From contig CAWCBG010000012.1 of NCBI GenBank assembly GCA_963793845.1, positions 1-64,000 of the forward strand: 64,000 bases of DNA, in the 5' to 3' direction. Under the pieces are notes generated by a model, which was given only the letters and a program-made list of their open reading frames with translations, did not search any database and had not been told where the DNA came from. This stretch comes from CAWCBG01 sp963793845 (GTDB lineage: Bacteria > Acidobacteriota > Terriglobia > Terriglobales > Acidobacteriaceae). Positions 59,732-64,000 of this stretch are shown piece by piece. A program made the position numbers and the translations under genes. Numbering within the stretch: position 1 is the stretch's first letter; each line of letters opens with the position of its first letter.

Positions 59732-60320
59732 GAAGATATTCGCTTTCGCCGGAGCGGAACAGCCGCCGTGTCACCGTGATCTCGCCGGCTTTGAACGTAC
59801 GCTTGAATTTGCGCCGACGGATTTTCAGCACGACATTCTGCGCAGCATTGCCGTCTTGCGCTGCGACTTGCGTTTCGTTCGCGCTCGCCGACGGCTCGCC
59901 GCCATCGTCGGTATCTTCAAGTCCGGGACGCACTTCTTCGGTGTAGCGATCGACATCTTCGGCGCTCGCAGCGCGCATGGCGGACTCGTCCCATTCCTCA
60001 GGAAGGTTGTCCTGAATATCGATCTCCGGCTCAGCGACGTCGCCGTAAACCTCTGGATCGACAAGCGTTAGCGACACCTCCGCCATGCCCGTCGCCTTGC
60101 GATCGCGGGTTCCGGCGAAGATTACGTCCTGCATATTGACGCCACGCAGCGTTCGCGCCGACTGCTCGCCCAGCACCCAGGAGATCGAGTCGGAGATATT
60201 CGATTTGCCGCAGCCGTTCGGACCGACGATGGCCGCGATGCCGTCGCCCTGAAAGCGCAGCTCGGTCCGGTCGCAGAACGACTTGAATCCCAGGACTTGC
60301 AGCTTCTTTAGTTTGAGCAA
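59412..60320 (-). CDS. smc: Chromosome segregation SMC, N-terminal part (frameshifted)
   Basis: TTG 60320 is the start, with AAGGAG 6 bases upstream (LLKLKKLQVLGFKSFCDRTEL). Walker A is GPNGCGKSNISDSISWVLGEQSARTLRG. The correct frame ends near 59737 at SGESEYLL; one extra T (CTTCTTGAAC where CTTCTGAAC is expected) shifts it. Between VSLTLVDPE and EITVTRRLFRSGESEYLL there is an acidic insert of about 90 residues (DVAEPEIDIQD...) not usual in bacterial SMC. The protein would load on and compact the chromosome. Confidence 0.9.
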   Translation of the reverse strand: MLKLKKLQVLGFKSFCDRTELRFQGDGIAAIVGPNGCGKSNISDSISWVLGEQSARTLRGVNMQDVIFAGTRDRKATGMAEVSLTLVDPEVYGDVAEPEIDIQDNLPEEWDESAMRAASAEDVDRYTEEVRPGLEDTDDGGEPSASANETQVAAQDGNAAQNVVLKIRRRKFKRTFKAGEITVTRRLFRSGESEYLLERQALPPARYSGHLHGHGARSRVLRDHRAGTHRADPQQQADRSPRHHRRSCGHHQVQNAQAASRGAAGRRQAKPRTHQRHLRRSHAADELAEAAGQQGRALCQVA

Positions 60321-60780
60321 CTTCCACTCCTTATCGCCACCCCGGCGGATGGCAAAACCCGTCGCGTTCCGGCCAGCCGGTGCCACATTACTTAGACCCA
60401 ACGGCAGCTGCTTTTGCTGCGATTTTGCCGCCGAATGGCGCTTCAAATCCCGAAAAATTCTCGCATCAGCGCCAAAATCACGCGCCGCGATGCAAGAAGG
60501 CCAGAGCAACTGTAACCATCATTAGGGGAGGGGTCAAGATGTAAAACCCCATATTTTGTGTCTGCCCTGTGGAAACCACAGCATATCCTACCTGCATTGC
60601 GGCAGCGGCGCGAGCTTTTACAGCGGCAGGAATCGAGGAGGACGGGAGAACCGCGAGAGCATCTCCTACCTTAATGACTCTCCGTATCTGATTCAAGACA
60701 AAACGCTTGGGAGCATCAAGAGGGTAACAATCCGGCCTCTGGCACTTTCGAGGGGGTTGGCGAAGACCTCCGCCGAAAAT
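60321..60780. other. Intergenic region between smc and the antiporter gene
   Basis: I see no gene in these 460 bp. A small dyad GGGGT...ACCCC (60530-60550) is the only structure noted. Confidence 0.5.
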
Positions 60781-61950
60781 TCACCGCGCAGCTTCGCCAA
60801 CCCACCTCGGCACCGAACGCACCAAAATGACGTTGATCAGGATCGATACCAGCGACGCCGCCAGCACCGCGTAATAGAATTCGTCGCCCACCAGATGGTT
60901 GGCATGCGCCACCTGCACCAGGATGAACGAGAACTCTCCGATCTGCGTCAGCCCGGTGCCGACCAGCAGCGAAGTGCGCAGCGGATAGCCAAACAGTTTG
61001 ACTACGCCGGTCCAGACGACGAACTTGCCCACAACCACCAGCGCCAGAATCGCCAGCAGCAATTGCGGCCGGCCGAGCACGGCTCGCGGATTGATGAGAA
61101 CTCCGACGGTGACGAAGAACAGCGCGACGAAGGCATCGCGCAACGGCATCAGTTGATCGAGCGCGCGATGCGCATACGGCGAGCCGCTCACGATCAAGCC
61201 CGCGGCAAACGCGCCCAGGGCAAGCGACAGTCCGACCGCCTCAGTCAGCGCCGCGGTGCCCAGGCAGATGGCCAGCAGCACCAGCAGGAAGAGCTCTTTG
61301 TTGTTCGAGCGCGCAATCCGCTCCAGCAGATGCGGCACCAGGTAGACCGCGAGAAATCCCATCGGCGCCAGGATGAGCGCGGCTTTGCCCAGCGCCATGC
61401 CCACGCCGAGCAGGTGATGCGGCGTCAGGCTCACCAGCACCGGCATCAGAATCGTCAGCACCACCACGGCCAGGTCTTCGGCCAGCGTGATGCCGACCAT
61501 GATTTTGCCGTGACTCGATTGCAGCTCGTTGCGATCGATCAGCAGGCGCGACAGGACCATGGTGCTGGCGACCGAGATGATCATGCCCACGACCATGCCT
61601 TGCAGCGCGCCCCAGCCCAGCAGCATTCCCATTCCTGCGCCCAGCAGGGAACAGAGCACGATGCCGAGCGGCGCGCCGATCAGCGAGACCCACTTCACCT
61701 CCAGCAATTCCGCGAGCGAGAATTCCAGCCCGATGGAAAACATCAGGAAGACGACGCCCACTTCCGCGATGACCTGGAAGGTGTGCAGGTCATGGATCGC
61801 CGGCCCCATGGTGTAGGGGCTGATGGCGATTCCGGCGATCACATAGCCGAGAATCAGGGGCTGACGCAGCCGCCACGCCAGCGCTCCGCCCAGGATCGCG
61901 GCGATGAAGACGTACGACAGTTCCTTGAAGATGGCAGGATGCGGCGGCAT
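60781..61950 (-). CDS. Kef-type cation:proton antiporter (CPA2)
   Basis: The 389-residue protein has about 11-12 membrane helices and CPA2 motifs: LGYVIAGIAISPYTMGP, EVGVVFLMFSIGLEFSL, GITLAEDLAVVVLTILMPVL (acidic transport site) and LGAFAAGLIVSGSPY. It lacks the C-terminal RCK/TrkA-N domain of KefB/KefC. It would exchange K+ or Na+ for protons at the inner membrane. Confidence 0.9.
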   Translation of the reverse strand: MPPHPAIFKELSYVFIAAILGGALAWRLRQPLILGYVIAGIAISPYTMGPAIHDLHTFQVIAEVGVVFLMFSIGLEFSLAELLEVKWVSLIGAPLGIVLCSLLGAGMGMLLGWGALQGMVVGMIISVASTMVLSRLLIDRNELQSSHGKIMVGITLAEDLAVVVLTILMPVLVSLTPHHLLGVGMALGKAALILAPMGFLAVYLVPHLLERIARSNNKELFLLVLLAICLGTAALTEAVGLSLALGAFAAGLIVSGSPYAHRALDQLMPLRDAFVALFFVTVGVLINPRAVLGRPQLLLAILALVVVGKFVVWTGVVKLFGYPLRTSLLVGTGLTQIGEFSFILVQVAHANHLVGDEFYYAVLAASLVSILINVILVRSVPRWVGEAAR

Positions 61951-62123
61951 GGTCTCGAGAGTTAGACGTTGCGAGAATCGAAAATCCCCGCCACCATCCT
62001 AGACGCTGCGGCAGGGATTGGTGAAATCGGGAGTGGCCAATCAACCGTTGCGACATGTGGGATTGCTCAAACGCTTGAGCGTGTCGTGTGGTCACCCTAT
62101 CGACACAGGTAGTAATCTTTCGC

Positions 62124-62172
62124 CGTGGGTGCCCCATCCTTCTCGCCCGCTTTTGGCGAGAGGGTGGGCACG
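62124..62172. repeat. Dispersed hairpin repeat, forward copy
   Basis: GTGCCC, CCT and CTCGCC on the left pair with GGCGAG, AGG and GGGCAC on the right around CGCTTTT, giving a long imperfect hairpin. It is about 49 bp long. Confidence 0.8.
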
Positions 62173-62330
62173 GGGAGTGTACACATCTCTGTAATCGCCA
62201 TCACAGGATGTGGAGCAGCTTCCGACACTATGCGACAGGAATGGAGGGCGTAGTCGAGATTGAGTCCGAGTGGACCGGACGACGACGGGAGCGCATGGGG
62301 TTCGCGTGGCGCGTGAAGCTCAGAGGAGAC

Positions 62331-62378
62331 GTGCCCACCCTCTCGCCAAAATCAGGCGAGAAGGATGGGGCACCCACG
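62331..62378. repeat. Dispersed hairpin repeat, inverted copy
   Basis: This copy is nearly the reverse complement of 62124-62172 (GTGCCCACCCTCTCGCC...GGCGAGAAGGATGGGGCAC). The two enclose 158 bp, as a small non-autonomous element might. Confidence 0.8.
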
Positions 62379-62507
62379 GATGGGAGTGGCGTTTAACCTG
62401 AAGCCGAAAGGGCAGGCCACTCGCCGGCTCGCTGAGGAACTAATTGAGTACGCATTCAATACTCATGTCACTGCGCAATCGTGCGGGCTGTCCCGAACCG
62501 CATCTAC

Positions 62508-63857
62508 TCACTTGTGGACTTCGGCATCAGTCGGACAGGTTGAAACGTCGAAGTTCTTCGGTAGGCCTTTCCGTTTGTATTTTTGCAGCCAAAATGTCCC
62601 AGCCTGTTGTGAGCCTCCTCTTTGATCCACTGTGTATTCTCCCTTTACATCCCCTCCACTTCGGTGGCCCACAAATGAGATCGTACCGATGGAACTTGTT
62701 ACCTCGAAGGAAACATCGGAACCACTAACAAGTCCAATAAGCGGTCCGCTACCAAACAAAGGCTGCATAACGAGCATACAGCCTGACAAAACGCCGTTGT
62801 CGTCTCGCACTACGATCCCGAATCCTGCCGACTGGTCCACGGAAGTGTTGTGCACAGAACCGTTAAACCGTCCAATGAACGGCTCGGCTGAATCTCGATT
62901 TTCTCCACCATTGGAGGTTGCACCTCGATCTGAAAGCGTCGCATTGTGTCGGTCACGGTTCATTTGCCGAACGGTGGCTTGAAAGTCCGGAAATGACATT
63001 TGGAGGTGTTGAACCAACAGAGGGTTGATATGGTCAGCTGCCACTGCGAAATTCAGGTTCTGGCCTTTTTCGAATTGGAAGGTGGCGATGCCAATCATCT
63101 GCCCTGCCGCATTAAGCACTGGGCCGCCAGACGAACCGGGAGAGATCGGGGCGGTTATTTGCAAGTACTCGGTCGATCCAGAGTCGCGAATTGCACTTAG
63201 AATGCCGTCGCTTATGCTGTTAGCCAACCCTTCCGGGCTGCCAATTGCAATCACCCTGTCTCCAATCGAGACGTCCTTCCGTGACGCAATGCTGAAGTGA
63301 GGTAGGTTAGTGGGCTTTTGCGTCGTACCCAATTCGTAGAGCTGAAAAATCACGAGGTCTTTGTCTAGATCGGCCCCCTCGATTGAGCCGATTGCAAACT
63401 TTCGACCGCTGCAGCATTCAGCGACAGCCCGGGATGTTCCACTTATCACGTGGTAGTTGGTACCTGCAATGCCGTCGGGAGTCAGAATAAAGCCGCTGCC
63501 CTGGGACATAGGGGAATCGTTGCGGTTCATTCCTACAATAGTTAGAACCGCATCGGTTGGGGGTATTGCAACGGCCCCGGGCTTATCAGGAACTTCCGAA
63601 ACGTGCCGTTTCTCACGTTCTTTTGTCAATGAAAGGAGGACGATCACCGTGGAGACTAGCATTACCAAAGCAGAGACCAGCAAAGTGCGTCGCAATCGTC
63701 CACGGTGCCATGCGTTCTTGTTTTGCTTCTTGTAGAGTGGCTGTCCGCAACCGAGGCAAAATGTGGCCCCTGACGTGTTTTGTGCGCCGCAATGGATGCA
63801 GAAGATCAAGTTAGATTCGCGTGTGCAATAATAGCCATTCCTACGCAGCAAATCCAC
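62508..63857 (-). CDS. Zinc-ribbon, membrane-anchored trypsin-like serine protease
   Basis: A double zinc ribbon (FCIHCGAQNTSGATFCLGCGQPL) is followed by one membrane helix (about residues 56-76) and a DegP/HtrA-like protease domain. The triad is His in GTNYHVISG, Asp in DLDKDLVIFQ and Ser in SPGSSGGPVLN. There is no PDZ domain; a beta-rich C-terminal domain of about 130 residues follows. TTG 63809, just before IFCIHCG, is a likely true start. The ribbon would be cytoplasmic and the protease periplasmic. It may sense internal signals and act on envelope proteins. Confidence 0.8.
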   Translation of the reverse strand: MDLLRRNGYYCTRESNLIFCIHCGAQNTSGATFCLGCGQPLYKKQNKNAWHRGRLRRTLLVSALVMLVSTVIVLLSLTKEREKRHVSEVPDKPGAVAIPPTDAVLTIVGMNRNDSPMSQGSGFILTPDGIAGTNYHVISGTSRAVAECCSGRKFAIGSIEGADLDKDLVIFQLYELGTTQKPTNLPHFSIASRKDVSIGDRVIAIGSPEGLANSISDGILSAIRDSGSTEYLQITAPISPGSSGGPVLNAAGQMIGIATFQFEKGQNLNFAVAADHINPLLVQHLQMSFPDFQATVRQMNRDRHNATLSDRGATSNGGENRDSAEPFIGRFNGSVHNTSVDQSAGFGIVVRDDNGVLSGCMLVMQPLFGSGPLIGLVSGSDVSFEVTSSIGTISFVGHRSGGDVKGEYTVDQRGGSQQAGTFWLQKYKRKGLPKNFDVSTCPTDAEVHK

Positions 63858-63884
63858 GGAGAAACGTCTCTGAGGAGTTTCCCC

Positions 63885-64000
63885 ATGTACTGCTCCACCT
63901 GCAGGTGCGAACTTCCGGCAGTCGCTAGATTTTGCGTCGAATGTGGTTCACGGGTTGAGTTTGCTCCGTCCGGGTCCCCGCCAGTTAAGACGGAAAAGAC
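63885..64000 (+). CDS. Zinc-ribbon protein, partial at window end
   Basis: The ATG at 63885 (GAGGAG 9 bases upstream) opens a frame that runs off the window: MYCSTCRCELPAVARFCVECG... with CxxC pairs of a zinc ribbon. It is divergent from the zinc-ribbon protease gene, and the shared N-terminal ribbon type suggests a related membrane protein. Only 38 codons are visible. Confidence 0.65.
   Translation, partial: MYCSTCRCELPAVARFCVECGSRVEFAPSGSPPVKTEK

Larger units (their letters stand above)
61951..62507. other. Intergenic region with an inverted repeat pair
   Basis: No gene is convincing here. The region is dominated by the two hairpin repeats listed next. An open frame through 62088-62396 owes its length to the repeats and has no good start. 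Confidence 0.55.

Noticed and set aside
57287..60320. Programmed ribosomal frameshifting as the cause of the broken smc, treY, permease and hydroxylase genes
   Set aside because: The five sites share no slippery motif and lie at unrelated positions in the proteins; single-base sequence errors or mutations are simpler.
60556..61965. Long open frame on the plus strand opposite the antiporter gene
   Set aside because: It is a His/Gln/Arg/Asp-rich shadow of a well-supported CPA2 antiporter and has no family features.
62088..62396. Open frame through the inverted hairpin repeats
   Set aside because: Its sequence is largely repeat-derived, it has no ribosome binding site, and it shows no domain.

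Overview
This window looks like chromosomal DNA of a member of the Acidobacteriota, probably a Terriglobia/Koribacter-like soil lineage. That placement is inferred from the mixture of gene families (a PEP-CTERM protein, EXORDIUM-like secreted protein, multihaem cytochromes, acidobacterial small secreted proteins) and from families of dispersed palindromic repeats built around GTCATTCCGACCG and GGAGGAACCTGCTTT. It was not tested by any search. The DNA is GC-rich and uses GTG and TTG starts freely.

Positions 1-4190 hold a compact integrative element next to a tRNA-Lys: tyrosine integrase, a membrane protein, a secreted protein, a small HTH (terminase-small-subunit-like) protein, a HUH Rep-like protein and an excisionase-like HTH protein. 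Paired GGACAC repeats near both ends look like integrase arm sites. Next come a radical SAM/SPASM protein, a PpiD-type foldase, and a glucan/trehalose pair (malQ and a frameshifted treY). A 3-hydroxyacyl-CoA dehydrogenase follows, then an IS110/IS1111-family insertion sequence with inverted repeats and a structured non-coding end, a CPBP protease and a LOG-family enzyme.

From 17.7 to 28.5 kb there is a peroxide-defence set (PerR-like regulator, AhpC, AhpD) whose last ORF runs in frame into a secreted CocE-type hydrolase. It is followed by an EXORDIUM-like secreted protein and two Crp/Fnr-family proteins, the second lacking its DNA-binding domain. These sit upstream of an 11-haem cytochrome fused to a cytochrome b domain (CbcL-like) and a 7-haem NapC-like cytochrome. 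CRP-like TGTGA-N6-TCACA sites lie between the regulators and the cytochromes, which suggests a regulated electron-transfer module.

From 28.5 to 48.5 kb the genes are mostly housekeeping: cysteine desulfurase and MnmA for tRNA thiolation, a flippase-like membrane protein, lytic transglycosylase, HAD phosphatase, M28 peptidase, cyclophilin, M19 dipeptidase, succinate dehydrogenase (sdhC-A-B), RdgB, a frameshifted amino-acid permease and an AmmeMemoRadiSam radical SAM enzyme. Two toxin-antitoxin pairs (MazEF, VapBC) lie just downstream of sdhB. VapBC is bracketed by a second, synonymously diverged copy of the sdhB 3' end.

From 48.5 kb to the end are a YceI-like protein, a DinB/YfiT protein, a molybdenum hydroxylase pair (large subunit frameshifted), two paralogous small secreted proteins that each follow a conserved structured leader, a glyoxalase-like protein, smc split by two frameshifts, a Kef-type antiporter, a zinc-ribbon membrane serine protease and the start of a divergent zinc-ribbon gene. 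Five apparent single-base insertions split four otherwise intact genes, so some of the frameshifts may be sequence errors.
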